A DNA stretch of 64,000 nt from Vibrio sinus (GTDB taxonomy: Bacteria > Pseudomonadota > Gammaproteobacteria > Enterobacterales > Vibrionaceae), in contig NZ_JAMKMR010000012.1 in the NCBI RefSeq assembly GCF_023634645.1, forward strand, positions 91,802 to 155,801, written 5' to 3'. Below are positions 1-9,943 of the stretch, piece after piece. How positions within the stretch are numbered: position 1 is the first letter of the stretch; every line of letters starts with the position of its first letter. The notes beneath the pieces were generated by a model. It was not told where the DNA came from. It saw nothing but the letters and a program-made list of their open reading frames with translations, and searched no databases. Made by a program: the position numbers and the translations under genes.

Positions 1-21
1 CTACTAACAACCTCGAAATAA

Positions 22-37
22 ATCGATCAAAATCACA
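22..37 (+). promoter_or_regulatory. possible CRP site upstream of rbsD
   Basis: A perfect right half-site TCACA (33-37) is preceded at the correct N6 spacing by ATCGA, which keeps only the GA of TGTGA. CRP activation of rbs operons is established in enterics; here the left half is poor, so this is only a candidate. Confidence 0.25.
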
Positions 38-84
38 AAAAAATACTTGTTTAAATACAAACCAATTTTTAGTCGCTAGGATTC

Positions 85-100
85 ATCGAAACGTTTCGAT
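85..100. promoter_or_regulatory. RbsR-type operator
   Basis: The 16-bp sequence ATCGAAACGTTTCGAT is a perfect palindrome with the central CG typical of LacI-family operators. It lies 92 bp upstream of rbsD, and the LacI-family repressor RbsR is the last gene of the same operon (5116-6120). The natural reading is autoregulated, ribose-relieved repression of the whole operon. Confidence 0.8.
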
Positions 101-191
101 GGCGTTTTATCGATGAAATCATAGTAAAACGACTCCGATAGCTATTTCGCCATCGGAATGAACATGACGATATAGGAATGTTGGTATAAGT

Positions 192-611
192 ATGAAGAAG
201 TCCACTCTTATAAACTCGGAGCTGTCGTATCTGGTCGCCAGTCTTGGTCATACTGATGAAATTACTATTTGCGATGCAGGATTACCGATCCCGGTGAATA
301 CGCACAAGATCGACTTAAGTTTAACGCGCGGCGTGCCGAGCTTTATTGGTACGGTAAAAGCCATTTTGTCTGAATCAAAAATTGAGTCTGTCACTTTGGC
401 TACTGAATTTGCCGAAGTGAGCCCAGATCTTCATAACGCGCTATTGGATGAACTCCGATCTGAAGCACAGAAGTCGGGCAGTGAGATTGGTGTTCACTAT
501 CTCTCCCATGAGGAATTCAAAACTAGAACGAAGCAGAGCCGAGCGGTGGTGAGAACGGGAGAGTGTACACCTTATGCTAACGTTATCTTCCAGGCTGGCG
601 TGGCGTTTTAA
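192..611 (+). CDS. rbsD: D-ribose pyranase RbsD
   Basis: This 139-residue cytoplasmic protein matches the usual RbsD length. RbsD interconverts the pyranose and furanose forms of ribose so that ribokinase receives its substrate. The family N-terminus is visible (MKKSTLINSELSYLVASLGH, with the catalytic-type His at residue 20), as is ICDAGLPIP around residue 29 and the C-terminal RTGECTPYANVIF. It is the first gene of rbsDACBKR. A weak GGAA lies 11 nt before the ATG. Transcription probably starts in the 100-180 region just after the RbsR operator. Confidence 0.96.
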   Translation: MKKSTLINSELSYLVASLGHTDEITICDAGLPIPVNTHKIDLSLTRGVPSFIGTVKAILSESKIESVTLATEFAEVSPDLHNALLDELRSEAQKSGSEIGVHYLSHEEFKTRTKQSRAVVRTGECTPYANVIFQAGVAF

Positions 612-635
612 TCTTTTCGAAGCTGAGGGTTGGTG

Positions 636-2141
636 ATGACAGACGCTATTTTACAACTAAAAGATATTGAGAAGGCTTTCCCGGGTGTGAAAGCGTTGGA
701 TAAGGCATGTCTTAATGTTTACCCAGGGCGGGTGATGGCCTTAATGGGAGAGAATGGCGCGGGTAAATCAACCTTGATGAAAGTGCTGACAGGCATTTAT
801 TCGCTCGATTCCGGGCTCATTCAATATCAAGGCAAACCTACAACATTTCGTGGCCCCCGAGATTCCCAACAAGCCGGGATTAGTATTATCCACCAAGAGC
901 TCAATTTAATTCCAGAGCTGACCATTGCGGAAAACATTTTCTTGGGTCGTGAGATAACTGGGGCTCTTGGCAGAGTGCAATGGGCCAAAATGTACCAAGA
1001 AGCCGATAAACTGCTGGCAAGGTTAAACGTTAAGCACAGTTCCAAAACGCCGTTAGGTGATTTGAGTCTGGGCGAACAGCAGATGGTGGAAATTGCCAAA
1101 GCGCTGTCTCTCGAATCAAAAGTGATCATCATGGATGAGCCAACCGATGCGCTCACTGATACAGAAACAGAATCGTTGTTTAATGTGATCAATGAGCTCA
1201 GGGAACAGGGTTGCGGCATTGTTTATATCTCTCATCGCCTAAAAGAAATTTTTGAAATTTGCGACGACATTACTGTGCTTCGCGACGGTCAATTTATCAA
1301 CCAGTGTTTGGTCAGCGAGACTGACGAAGACCACTTAATTGAGATGATGGTGGGGCGAAAGCTAGAAGAGCAATACCCTCGCATCGAAGCAAAACATGGC
1401 AAGGTGTGTTTAGAGGTCTCAGGCCTGACAGGATCAGGTGTCCACGATGTGAGCTTTAGCTTAAACCGTGGTGAGATTTTAGGGATCTCTGGTCTAATGG
1501 GGGCTGGTCGTACGGAGCTGATGAAAGTGATCTATGGGGCACTACCAAGTGACAAGGGCACGATACGACTTGATGGCCAACCCATTGGACCGAAGAGCCC
1601 TCAACAAGGGCTTGCGCAAGGTATCGCCTATATCTCAGAAGATCGCAAAGGCGATGGGCTCGTTTTAGACCTATCAGTCAAAGAAAATATGTCACTTTGC
1701 GCACTCGATAAATTGTCCAAAGGTGTCCAAATTCAACACAGTCAAGAAGTCTTGGCTGTTGAGGATTTCATATTACTGTTCAACATCAAGACGCCTAGTC
1801 GAAACCAGATTATTGGTAACTTATCTGGTGGTAATCAGCAAAAAGTAGCCATTGCCAAGGGGTTAATGACCCGACCGAAAGTGCTGATTTTGGATGAGCC
1901 CACTCGTGGCGTTGATGTGGGCGCGAAGAAAGAGATTTACCAGTTAATAAACAAATTTAAGGCAGAAGGAATGAGCATCATCTTAGTTTCTTCGGAAATG
2001 CCGGAAGTGTTAGGTATGAGCGACCGCATTTTAGTGATGCATGAGGGTCGGATTACTGGCGAGTTTGATGCAACAAAAGCCAACCAAGAAATGCTGCTGG
2101 CCTGCGCGGTCGGTAAGAATGTCAACGAGGATGCAGCGTGA
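636..2141 (+). CDS. rbsA: ribose ABC transporter ATP-binding protein RbsA
   Basis: RbsA is the twin-cassette ATPase that energises ribose import through RbsC. Both nucleotide-binding halves are visible: Walker [10 protein letters not shown] near residue 40 and signature LSLGEQQ near 145, then a second half with the degenerate GLMGAGRTE Walker A near 285 and signature LSGGNQQK near 395. About 500 residues is normal. I chose the ATG at 636, preceded by GAGGG at 625-629; TTG (630) and GTG (633) are in-frame alternatives. It overlaps rbsC by 4 nt, so the two are probably translationally coupled. Confidence 0.95.
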   Translation: MTDAILQLKDIEKAFPGVKALDKACLNVYPGRVMALMGENGAGKSTLMKVLTGIYSLDSGLIQYQGKPTTFRGPRDSQQAGISIIHQELNLIPELTIAENIFLGREITGALGRVQWAKMYQEADKLLARLNVKHSSKTPLGDLSLGEQQMVEIAKALSLESKVIIMDEPTDALTDTETESLFNVINELREQGCGIVYISHRLKEIFEICDDITVLRDGQFINQCLVSETDEDHLIEMMVGRKLEEQYPRIEAKHGKVCLEVSGLTGSGVHDVSFSLNRGEILGISGLMGAGRTELMKVIYGALPSDKGTIRLDGQPIGPKSPQQGLAQGIAYISEDRKGDGLVLDLSVKENMSLCALDKLSKGVQIQHSQEVLAVEDFILLFNIKTPSRNQIIGNLSGGNQQKVAIAKGLMTRPKVLILDEPTRGVDVGAKKEIYQLINKFKAEGMSIILVSSEMPEVLGMSDRILVMHEGRITGEFDATKANQEMLLACAVGKNVNEDAA

Positions 2142-3121
2142 GCACGAAGACCATGAATAAACCTGTAACGACAAGCGGCAAAACATTATTGAGTAAAGAA
2201 TGGTTGATTGAGCAAAAATCCTTAATTGCCTTACTTCTTTTGATTGCTGTGGTGTCGTTTTTAAACCCTAACTTTTTTACTGTCGATAATATCCTCAATA
2301 TTCTTAGGCAAACCTCAGTCAATGCTATCATTGCAGTAGGTATGACCTTGGTTATTTTGACTGCTGGAATTGATTTGAGTGTCGGCTCTGTGTTGGCACT
2401 TTGTGGTGCATTTGCTGCCAGTTTGATAGCGATGCAAGTTCCGGTACTGGTTGCCGTACCCACCGCATTACTCGCTGGCGCGGTATTGGGTGCTATCAGC
2501 GGCATCATTATCGCCAAAGGCAAGGTACAAGCCTTTATCGCCACTTTGGTTACGATGACATTATTGCGTGGTGTGACAATGGTGTATACCGAAGGTCGCC
2601 CTATCTCAACAGGTTTTACTAATACCGCCGATGCTTTTTCTTGGTTTGGTACAGGATACGCTCTTGGTATTCCAGTGCCTGTTTGGCTGATGGTGATCGT
2701 TTTCGCCATCGCTTGGTATGTGCTCAATCACACACGATTTGGTCGTTACGTTTATGCCTTGGGCGGCAATGAGTCGGCGACTCGCCTATCAGGTATCAAC
2801 GTGGACCGAGTAAAAATAGGCGTTTATGCCATCAGTGGTTTACTGGCCGCTTTAGCCGGGATCATTGTCACCTCCAGACTGTCGTCGGCTCAACCTACTG
2901 CTGGTACAGGGTATGAGTTAGATGCCATTGCGGCAGTGGTATTAGGTGGCACCAGCTTAATGGGCGGCAAAGGCCGAATCATGGGAACCTTAATTGGTGC
3001 TTTGATTATTGGTTTTTTGAACAACGCGTTAAACCTGCTGGATGTATCGTCTTACTACCAGATGATCGCAAAAGCGGTAGTTATCCTACTTGCGGTACTG
3101 GTAGACAATAAAAATAAATAG
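2138..3121 (+). CDS. rbsC: ribose ABC transporter permease RbsC
   Basis: This 327-residue, strongly hydrophobic inner-membrane protein is the ribose channel subunit. Conserved features of the BPD_transp_2 family are visible: [20 protein letters not shown] near residue 70, [10 protein letters not shown] near 130 and [13 protein letters not shown] near 270. The start is a GTG overlapping the rbsA stop; an in-frame ATG occurs at 2153. It lies between rbsA and rbsB, and a hairpin follows it. Confidence 0.95.
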   Translation: MSTKTMNKPVTTSGKTLLSKEWLIEQKSLIALLLLIAVVSFLNPNFFTVDNILNILRQTSVNAIIAVGMTLVILTAGIDLSVGSVLALCGAFAASLIAMQVPVLVAVPTALLAGAVLGAISGIIIAKGKVQAFIATLVTMTLLRGVTMVYTEGRPISTGFTNTADAFSWFGTGYALGIPVPVWLMVIVFAIAWYVLNHTRFGRYVYALGGNESATRLSGINVDRVKIGVYAISGLLAALAGIIVTSRLSSAQPTAGTGYELDAIAAVVLGGTSLMGGKGRIMGTLIGALIIGFLNNALNLLDVSSYYQMIAKAVVILLAVLVDNKNK

Positions 3122-3133
3122 CAGCTTAAAACC

Positions 3134-3159
3134 TGGCTTGAATCGCTTGCCTCAAGCCA
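3134..3159 (+). promoter_or_regulatory. rbsC-rbsB intergenic hairpin
   Basis: TGGCTTGA (3134-3141) pairs with TCAAGCCA (3152-3159) around a 10-nt loop and is not followed by a T-run. This looks like a punctuating or mRNA-stabilising hairpin that would separate the heavily translated rbsB message from rbsC, rather than a terminator. Confidence 0.5.
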
Positions 3160-3180
3160 CCCTACATTAAGGACATAACG

Positions 3181-4059
3181 ATGAAAAAATTAGTAACTTT
3201 TATTTTTTCGCTATTACTAACTTCGGTTTATTCTGTCGCAGCTCATGCTCAAGACACGATAGCCATTGTTATTTCAACTTTAAACAACCCGTTTTTCGTT
3301 TCTATGAAAGATGGGGCGGAAGCCAAGGCCAAAGAATTGGGCTATAAGTTGATTGTGTTGGATTCACAAAATGATCCGAGCAAAGAGTTATCCAATGTTG
3401 AAGATTTGACGGTTCGTGGTGTGAAAGCGATTTTAATTAACCCGACTGACTCAGATGCGGTTGCCAATGCGATTCGCATGGCGAACAGAGCCAACATACC
3501 CGTGATTACACTAGACCGTGGTGCAAGCCGAGGCAAAGTAGTGAGCCATATTGCTTCAGATAATGTTGCTGGTGGTAAAATGGCAGGTGATTTCATTGTG
3601 AGTAAACTGGGTGATAACGCGAAAGTGATCCAACTTGAAGGCATCGCAGGTACATCTGCTGCACGCGAAAGAGGTGAAGGCTTCATGCAGGCGGTGAAAG
3701 CGAGCCATATGGACCTGCTTGCCAGCCAACCTGCCGATTTCGACCGCACCAAGGGCTTGAACGTAATGGAGAACTTGCTCGAAGCGTACCCAAATGTACA
3801 AGCTGTTTTCGCTCAAAATGACGAAATGGCATTAGGCGCACTACGCGCAGTTCAGGCCTCCGGAAAGAAAGTACTGATTGTTGGTTTTGATGGCACGAAA
3901 GACGGCATTGCGGCGGTAGAGCGTGGCAAATTGGCGGCGACGATTGCTCAGCAGCCAAAACTGATCGGTGCGCTAGGGGTGGAAACAGCAGACAAAGTAC
4001 TAAAAGGTGAATCTGTCGCGAAAAATATCCCAGTTCCACTAAAAGTCATTTCTAAGTAA
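3181..4059 (+). CDS. rbsB: periplasmic ribose-binding protein RbsB
   Basis: This is the 292-residue soluble receptor that binds ribose in the periplasm, delivers it to RbsCA, and in many bacteria also signals to a chemoreceptor. A Sec signal peptide is clear ([24 protein letters not shown], cleavage after AHA). The mature protein begins [15 protein letters not shown] and keeps ligand-contact segments such as TLDRGA and GFDGTKDGI. It is preceded by AAGGA at 3168. Hairpins flank the gene on both sides, consistent with higher expression than its neighbours. Confidence 0.96.
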   Translation: MKKLVTFIFSLLLTSVYSVAAHAQDTIAIVISTLNNPFFVSMKDGAEAKAKELGYKLIVLDSQNDPSKELSNVEDLTVRGVKAILINPTDSDAVANAIRMANRANIPVITLDRGASRGKVVSHIASDNVAGGKMAGDFIVSKLGDNAKVIQLEGIAGTSAARERGEGFMQAVKASHMDLLASQPADFDRTKGLNVMENLLEAYPNVQAVFAQNDEMALGALRAVQASGKKVLIVGFDGTKDGIAAVERGKLAATIAQQPKLIGALGVETADKVLKGESVAKNIPVPLKVISK

Positions 4060-4068
4060 GATACTCGA

Positions 4069-4110
4069 GCCGCTTTTTCTATCGTTTTGAAACGAATTAG
4101 AAGGAGCGGC
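4069..4110 (+). promoter_or_regulatory. long hairpin between rbsB and rbsK
   Basis: Positions 4069-4081 pair with 4098-4110 (two G-T wobbles), and an inner stem joins 4083-4087 to 4090-4094. No T-run follows. The right arm contains AAGGAG (4101-4106), which would serve as ribosome-binding site for a 20-codon ORF at 4115, so folding would hide it. Possible roles are 3'-end protection of rbsB mRNA or attenuation before rbsK. Confidence 0.5.
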
Positions 4111-4114
4111 TATC

Positions 4115-4177
4115 ATGATGTCGAAATTAAACCCAATACATGTCAGTCGCCTGTTGTTAGCAACCTTTGAGATTTAG
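4115..4177 (+). CDS. possible 20-residue leader peptide before rbsK
   Basis: The ATG at 4115 has a near-ideal ribosome-binding site (AAGGAG at 4101-4106, 8 nt spacing) and opens a 20-codon frame, MMSKLNPIHVSRLLLATFEI. Its TAG stop (4175-4177) overlaps the AGGA that precedes rbsK. The arrangement suggests translational coupling to rbsK, but no family is recognisable and chance is possible. Confidence 0.3.
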   Translation: MMSKLNPIHVSRLLLATFEI

Positions 4178-4186
4178 GATTCTAAT

Positions 4187-5104
4187 ATGAATAAGTTAGT
4201 GGTGATCGGAAGTGTCAACGCCGATCATGTGCTCCAAGTCCCTTCCTTTCCTCGTCCTGGAGAGACCTTACACGGTTCCAACTATCAGGTGATTCCTGGA
4301 GGGAAAGGTGCCAACCAGGCGGTTGCCGCAGCGCGGTTAGGCGCTGACATTGAATTTATCGCCAGTGTGGGGGATGATGCATTTGGTACAAATATCCGCC
4401 AGCAATTCGAGCGCGACGGTATCAATGTGTCAGGTGTAAAGACACAACAAAACTGCCCAACGGGGATAGCCATGATTCAGGTTGCTGATAGTGGAGAAAA
4501 CAGTATCTGTATTTCCGCTGAGGCGAATGCCCAGCTAACCGCGAAAGCTTTGGAGCCTGACTTTTCTCGTATTCAGCAGGCAGATTATGTGCTAATGCAA
4601 CTGGAAACACCGATAGATGGCGTTGAAAAAGCCGCACAGATTGCGCAGGAGTACGGTACACAAGTGATTCTTAACCCTGCACCCGCACGCCCACTTTCAG
4701 ATCGTTTACTGTCAATGGTTGATATTATTTCACCCAACGAGACAGAAGCCCAAGTACTGACCGGCATTGAAGTGACGGATGAGCCTTCCGTGCAAAAAGC
4801 GGCAGACACATTGCACGAAAAAGGCGTCAATTTGGTCTTAATTACGCTAGGGGCCAAAGGCGTTTGGTGCAGTGAGAAAGGTAAAGGTAAGCTGATTCCA
4901 GGTTTTCGAGTTGATGCGCAAGATACAACTGCAGCAGGGGATACCTTCAATGGCGCGTTTGTGACAGGTTTACTTGAAGCTATGCCATTAGAATCGGCCA
5001 TTCGATTTGCTCACGCAGCGGCCGCTATTTCAGTGACTCGTTTTGGCGCGCAAACTTCCATCCCATCTCGTGATGAAGTGGAAGCCTTTTTAACGAGTCG
5101 ATAA
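4187..5104 (+). CDS. rbsK: ribokinase RbsK
   Basis: This is a 305-residue PfkB-family sugar kinase that converts D-ribose to D-ribose 5-phosphate with ATP. Both family signatures are seen: GGKGANQAVAAARLGA near residue 38 and DTTAAGDTFNGAF near 246-258, where the Asp of AAGD is the catalytic base. The start NKLVVIGSVNADHVL is typical. AGGA (4176-4179) lies 7 nt upstream of the ATG. rbsR follows 11 bp downstream, so the two are co-transcribed. Confidence 0.95.
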   Translation: MNKLVVIGSVNADHVLQVPSFPRPGETLHGSNYQVIPGGKGANQAVAAARLGADIEFIASVGDDAFGTNIRQQFERDGINVSGVKTQQNCPTGIAMIQVADSGENSICISAEANAQLTAKALEPDFSRIQQADYVLMQLETPIDGVEKAAQIAQEYGTQVILNPAPARPLSDRLLSMVDIISPNETEAQVLTGIEVTDEPSVQKAADTLHEKGVNLVLITLGAKGVWCSEKGKGKLIPGFRVDAQDTTAAGDTFNGAFVTGLLEAMPLESAIRFAHAAAAISVTRFGAQTSIPSRDEVEAFLTSR

Positions 5105-5115
5105 GGAACATATCC

Positions 5116-6120
5116 ATGGCGACAATGAAGGACATAGCCAAGCTCGCCGGTGTATCAACGTCGACCGTCAGTCATGTCATCAACAAAACACGCTACGTGA
5201 GCGAAGAGATTTCAGAGCGCGTGAATAATGCGGCGAAAGAGCTGAACTATTATGCGCCCTCTGCGCTAGCGCGTAGCTTGAAAGTAAAGCGAACACGAAC
5301 GATTGGTATGCTAGTGACCACCTCGACGAACCCATTTTTTGGTGAGGTGGTGAAAGGCGTGGAACGAAGTTGCTACCAACAAAATTACAATTTGATTTTG
5401 TGTAATACCGAAGGTGACAACCAGAGAATGAAAGCGTCCATCGATACTTTGTTGCAAAAGCGTGTCGATGGTTTACTGCTGATGTGCTCGACATTAGAAG
5501 GTGAACACATTGCAGGACTGGAGCGTTCACCCGATATCCCGATTGTGGTGATGGATTGGGGGCCGATGTCGTTTGAGTGCGATAAAATTCAAGATAACTC
5601 CTACCGTGGCGGCTATATCGCGGCCAAGCATTTGATTGAATCGGGTCACAAGGCCATTGGCTGTATCACCGGGCCACTGTCTAAACACCAAGCTGAGTAT
5701 CGGTTTAATGGATTTACCCAAGCACTTGAAGAGCACCACTTACCAATACAACAAAATTGGATTGTGGAAGGGGACTTTGAATGCAAAGGCGGCTATGAAG
5801 CCTTACATAAAATGTATCAACAAGGCCCACTACCCAGCGCATTATTTGTCAGCAATGATATGATGGCAATGGGCGTTATCAATGCGGCCAACGAATTAGG
5901 CATTAACATTCCAGAAGATCTGTCTATTATCGGCTACGATGATATCCATATTGCCCAATATATGACACCATCGCTCACCACGATTCATCAGCCTAAATAT
6001 CGGTTGGGACAAGCCGCGGTGGATACCTTGCTAAAGCGTTTGGAAAAAGAACTGACGGAGCCCGCTGTGGTCCAGTTAGAACCTACACTGGTTGTTCGAA
6101 ATAGCGTGATGGAGAAATAG
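5116..6120 (+). CDS. rbsR: ribose operon repressor RbsR (LacI family)
   Basis: This 334-residue LacI-family regulator has an N-terminal helix-turn-helix (ATMKDIAKLAGVSTSTVSHV) and hinge helix (SALARSLKV, about residues 50-60). A periplasmic-binding-protein-like effector domain follows. It sits last in rbsDACBKR, and the palindrome at 85-100 is its probable operator. No clear terminator was seen in the 42 bp before the convergent gene. Confidence 0.93.
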   Translation: MATMKDIAKLAGVSTSTVSHVINKTRYVSEEISERVNNAAKELNYYAPSALARSLKVKRTRTIGMLVTTSTNPFFGEVVKGVERSCYQQNYNLILCNTEGDNQRMKASIDTLLQKRVDGLLLMCSTLEGEHIAGLERSPDIPIVVMDWGPMSFECDKIQDNSYRGGYIAAKHLIESGHKAIGCITGPLSKHQAEYRFNGFTQALEEHHLPIQQNWIVEGDFECKGGYEALHKMYQQGPLPSALFVSNDMMAMGVINAANELGINIPEDLSIIGYDDIHIAQYMTPSLTTIHQPKYRLGQAAVDTLLKRLEKELTEPAVVQLEPTLVVRNSVMEK

Positions 6121-6162
6121 ACTTATAGAGGTTGCCCTACACGAGGAGTTAAGTTGAGTCAT

Positions 6163-6957
6163 CTATTTGGGCAAAGATTCAACCAGATACTTCTCCGTGT
6201 GGGTTGAATAAATATCTTCTCTTACGTCTCTTATCCTTTGCCAAATTTTGTTCGCTAGCTCGGGGTTGTTTTCGACAAATGGGTGGCTCAGCACCAAGTA
6301 GTAGTCTTTGGTGGTAATTGGTGGGTGGAGCTTTTTAATATGATTGCCACTTTGGCTGCCTAGAAATTTCTGAGCCATGGTGTCTTGGACGGCAATGGCT
6401 GATACACGCTGTCGCCTTAGCATGTTAAATAACTGCTCAGTAGTTTTGACTTCATAAACGTTAAAATTCTTATTCTTAAGCTCTCGAACAATAGAGAAGC
6501 CTAAATGAGCGCCCACTTTTTTGTTTGAACCAACAAGGTTCTCTCCATTCCATGATAACGGCTGGCCTTGAAGCACATAGAAGTAGTAACCTATGGTCGC
6601 AATTCGTTTGCTACGGTCCGGCTGTTGGTCGTGCATTGGATAATTCGCATATTGCGCTCGTTGCGTGTTGTAAGAAAAAATAAACCCGCCATCGACGCTG
6701 CCAGTCTCGATGTCTTGCAACACACGTTTACCTGGCACTCGTATGTATTGAACTCGTAAATCAAGCTCTTCAGCTACGGCATTGATGACATCTAATGCTA
6801 GCCCTGGAGGGGTACTCACTTCTGTACCATTTCCCATCTGGAATGGGTATGACTCTACGTCGGAGTATGCCAATCTTAGTGTAGTTTCGGCTGATGCATA
6901 GATGGGTATAGAGGCTGCTACCACCAAGACGAACAGATTGCGGATCACTTGAATCAT
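6163..6957 (-). CDS. periplasmic solute-binding protein (SBP_bac_3 type)
   Basis: After start correction the protein has 264 residues: a signal peptide (MIQVIRNLFVLVVAASIPIYASA) and one type II periplasmic binding domain like those of polar amino-acid receptors (LRLAYSDVESYPFQ, then GLALDVINAVAEELDL). I chose the ATG at 6957 because AGGAAGG lies just before it; a longer frame to 7002 would bury the signal peptide. No permease or ATPase gene is adjacent, so it may be an orphan receptor or a sensor-like periplasmic protein. Ligand unknown. Confidence 0.75.
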   Translation of the reverse strand: MIQVIRNLFVLVVAASIPIYASAETTLRLAYSDVESYPFQMGNGTEVSTPPGLALDVINAVAEELDLRVQYIRVPGKRVLQDIETGSVDGGFIFSYNTQRAQYANYPMHDQQPDRSKRIATIGYYFYVLQGQPLSWNGENLVGSNKKVGAHLGFSIVRELKNKNFNVYEVKTTEQLFNMLRRQRVSAIAVQDTMAQKFLGSQSGNHIKKLHPPITTKDYYLVLSHPFVENNPELANKIWQRIRDVREDIYSTHTEKYLVESLPK

Positions 6958-7296
6958 ATTCTTTACCTTCCTACTTAGTTTGAAGATAGTACAGTTACTC
7001 AAGTTAATTGAACGCTAATTGCCCACCAACGCCTCATTTTTCGATTCTTTTCGACCACTTTCAATATCATTAATCTTTAATAAGTAATACGGATCAACAA
7101 GGACAAGTATAGTTCTGTGTCTGAATTCAAGCATATGCATTGTTGTTGCTTTTCGACATGACTAATAATTATGCGTTATTGCTCAAGTGAATAATTTTAT
7201 ACCTTGTGGCCGCTTAATCTGAACGATAGTCTCGTATTTGTCATTTGGACCAAGCTTTATCAGGTCAATTCAGGGTTATTTTTTAGGGAAGAAACA
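6958..7296. other. intergenic, 339 bp
   Basis: This AT-rich stretch must hold the promoter of the minus-strand binding-protein gene and that of the small Cys-rich gene. I see no convincing operator, terminator or RNA. Confidence 0.5.
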
Positions 7297-7488
7297 TTGA
7301 ATATCAACATCACAAACAAACAAATTATTCAGTGCAGATCAAAAGACGCCGGATCATGTGAAGGATGCGCATTTGACGGGGATATGGAATGTAGTCGGCC
7401 CGAGCTGGGGCCGGAAATGGTCGATTTTTTAAATTGTGAAAAGCACCAGTGCATTTTTGTCGTAACGGATGTTGAGCCGAGCCAATAA
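7297..7488 (+). CDS. small cysteine-rich protein, unknown function
   Basis: From a TTG at 7297 (AGGGAAG at 7285-7291 just upstream) the protein has 63 residues; a TTG at 7204 would give 94. Five cysteines fall in CRSKDAGSCEGCAFDGDMEC plus one or two near the C-terminus (NCEKHQC), a spacing that could bind Zn or Fe-S. No signal peptide. I do not know the family. It converges on the MFS gene with a 13-bp gap. Confidence 0.5.
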   Translation: MNINITNKQIIQCRSKDAGSCEGCAFDGDMECSRPELGPEMVDFLNCEKHQCIFVVTDVEPSQ

Positions 7489-7501
7489 CGTTGGAATGAC
7501 C

Positions 7502-8908
7502 TTACTGAGGTTTTATACTGGCGAGCTGCCTCACGGGTCTTTTGGCATACACAATAATACCCACTACCATCAGTATTGCTGCCAGCACAGTCAACACTGA
7601 TGTCATGGTCACCACTTCATTAAAAGAAGAGGTAATTGAGTAAATCTCACCAGAGATTGCAGTACTAATTGGGAAACAACCCTGCATGACGGTATTTAAT
7701 ACCGTGCTGGCCCCACTCGCTTGGTTTTGCTCGACGTGTGAAAGTGCTATTCGATATGCGCTAGAAGCTAGGCATGAATTGCCAAATCCAGCAAACGCCG
7801 TCGCAATCACCAGATCCCATACTTGTATCTGATTACCGAACCAATCTATGGCGTAGGTGGTGCTAATAAAACCAATGACCGTCAAACTAATGCCAATAAT
7901 GTAATACCGGTAATCGTCAATACGTGCGCCAATGCGCTTGCTTAATATGCTACCCAAAAAGTAAAGAAGCCCCATCGAAATAAAGGTGTTCCCAGATTGC
8001 AATGGTGTAAAGTGCAACTTACTCTGCAACGTTAAAGCGGTAACGAAAATATAACCAGGGAATGTAAGAGCAACGCCCATCAAGCATATAATTCCAACAA
8101 CAAACTTTGGTGTGTTAAATAAAGACGGGGGAAACACGGGGTTTTGTTTCTGAGCCTCTTTTCGTACTTGGAGATTCCAAAGCATCCAGCTTAGTGGAAG
8201 GGTGAATAGGAGTAACCACCATAGTTCTGGCCAATGGCTGCCGACAGACATTGGGACGAGTAAGCAGGTTAACAACAAAGTAAATAGAGAGATACCCGCA
8301 TAATCCATTTTAGGAATGGCTTGCGTTTGGGATTCGGGAATGACTTTAAAGCCAAATATCAACACAAATACGCAAACGGGAATATTGACGAAAAAGGTGA
8401 GTCGCCATCCTAAATCAAAGACATTGGCAGATACTAGCCACCCTCCCAACGACTGACCTAAAACAAAAGAAAGGCCGCCAATTGAGGTATAAATGCCCAC
8501 TGCTCGGCTATGACGTTCACCTGAGAGCGAAGAATGTATGATGGCAAGAATTTGCGGAATGAGCAGAGCGCCAAAGACGCCTTGTAATAGCCGTCCTATC
8601 AGCATAACCGTCAGATTCTCCGACATACCACAGATCACAGAAGCTAAGCCAAATCCTATAACGCCAATCAGAAATATCTTTTTTCTGCCATAGCGATCCC
8701 CCAATCGCCCCCCTGTTGCGATCATGGCTGCATAGGCAAGGCCATAAATGGCAACAATCAGTACCAGTCCAATGTCATTAGTATCAAGAGATTGTCCGAT
8801 CCTTTCTAATGCGACATTGACGATGGAAAAATCAATTTGAGGTAATAGCTGCCCTGCAACGAGCAAGATTAATGCAAATGTGCCAAGTGAATTTTTCTGA
8901 GATTCCAT
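7502..8908 (-). CDS. MFS drug exporter, DHA2 (14-TM) type
   Basis: This 468-residue inner-membrane protein has about 14 hydrophobic segments. Motif A follows TM2 (GGRLGDRYGRKKIF) and the antiporter motif lies in TM5 (VLGQSLGGWLV), as in EmrB/QacA-type proton-coupled exporters. Substrate cannot be told. It is transcribed divergently from an HTH regulator at 9054, with 145 bp between them, a layout typical of a locally regulated efflux pump. Confidence 0.85.
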   Translation of the reverse strand: MESQKNSLGTFALILLVAGQLLPQIDFSIVNVALERIGQSLDTNDIGLVLIVAIYGLAYAAMIATGGRLGDRYGRKKIFLIGVIGFGLASVICGMSENLTVMLIGRLLQGVFGALLIPQILAIIHSSLSGERHSRAVGIYTSIGGLSFVLGQSLGGWLVSANVFDLGWRLTFFVNIPVCVFVLIFGFKVIPESQTQAIPKMDYAGISLFTLLLTCLLVPMSVGSHWPELWWLLLFTLPLSWMLWNLQVRKEAQKQNPVFPPSLFNTPKFVVGIICLMGVALTFPGYIFVTALTLQSKLHFTPLQSGNTFISMGLLYFLGSILSKRIGARIDDYRYYIIGISLTVIGFISTTYAIDWFGNQIQVWDLVIATAFAGFGNSCLASSAYRIALSHVEQNQASGASTVLNTVMQGCFPISTAISGEIYSITSSFNEVVTMTSVLTVLAAILMVVGIIVYAKRPVRQLASIKPQ

Positions 8909-9053
8909 AATATGCTATCCCTATTCAAGTCACCCTGATTCCTCACCTTGAGGTAACGGGGTATACCAATTGAAAATGAACCGCTATTATGAGACCTGCG
9001 TGATCTGCATCAAGAAACTACTTAGACTCGTATAAATAGTATCAGGATAAACC

Positions 9054-9893
9054 ATGGCCAATACAAATTACCAAATGATTGGCGATTTTCTTCGTCGTAA
9101 AAGAGAAAGCATTGCACCAGAGGAGATGGGGCTACCGACACCACTACGTCGACGTACGCCAGGGTTGAGGCGTGAAGATGTTGCCCATCTCGCAGGGATG
9201 AGCACCGTTTGGTACAGTAAAATTGAACGAGGTAAGGCTGCGGGTATATCAGACATCGCGCTGATGGCGCTAGGTGATGCGCTTCGGTTAAACCCCTCTG
9301 AGAAGCAATATATTAAAACCTTGGCTACCCAACAGTATTCCATTCCTTCTGAAGCTTGCTTTCAAATATCAACTGAGTCAAAAAGGTTGCTTGATCAACT
9401 AGACCCGCTTCCCGCTCTGGTGATTAATGATTACTTTGATATTCTTGCATGTAACCAGTCTTACAAGAGAATGTGTGGGATAGACTTGAGCATGTTGCCG
9501 CTAGAAGAGCGAAATTATGTTTATTTAACAATTACTCACGCCAAGTGGCAAAAGTTTATGCAAATCAACGACTCGAATTCGTTGGATGAAAACCTGCAGC
9601 GGATGGCCGCTATCCTTCGGGCCATGTCAGCACCAAAAACAGATGATCAAATATTAAAGCAACGTATCAAACGTTTTCAGGGCATCTCCGATGCATTTAG
9701 CGATTTTTGGAGCGAAAAATCAGTACGCTATTGTGAAGAAGCAGAGTTCGAATTTTGCCACGCAGAGTTGGATTTAATGATCTTCAAAAAACAGATTTGG
9801 TGGAATTTTTCTGGCAATACGAGCGGCAGGATGATCGTTTATCATCCGCGCACAGACGTTGAGCATCAGAAGTTGGCAGGTATTTGGAATTAA
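9054..9893 (+). CDS. HTH regulator with MmyB-like ligand domain
   Basis: This 279-residue protein has an XRE-type helix-turn-helix (residues 8-75, with GLRREDVAHLAGMSTVWYSK). A C-terminal MmyB-like domain follows; in actinobacterial relatives this PAS-like domain binds a fatty-acid-type ligand. It faces the MFS exporter across 145 bp, so the natural inference is that it controls the pump and itself. The start ATG has AGGA at 9044, 6 nt upstream. Confidence 0.8.
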   Translation: MANTNYQMIGDFLRRKRESIAPEEMGLPTPLRRRTPGLRREDVAHLAGMSTVWYSKIERGKAAGISDIALMALGDALRLNPSEKQYIKTLATQQYSIPSEACFQISTESKRLLDQLDPLPALVINDYFDILACNQSYKRMCGIDLSMLPLEERNYVYLTITHAKWQKFMQINDSNSLDENLQRMAAILRAMSAPKTDDQILKQRIKRFQGISDAFSDFWSEKSVRYCEEAEFEFCHAELDLMIFKKQIWWNFSGNTSGRMIVYHPRTDVEHQKLAGIWN

Positions 9894-9943
9894 ATTAACG
9901 TTATGCTAAATAAGACAATAAGTTATGTGCCTTTGGAGTCGTT

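Noticed and set aside
2122..2727. 201-residue minus-strand frame opposite rbsC
   Set aside because: Antisense shadow of rbsC with the biased composition of reverse-translated hydrophobic codons; no start signal.
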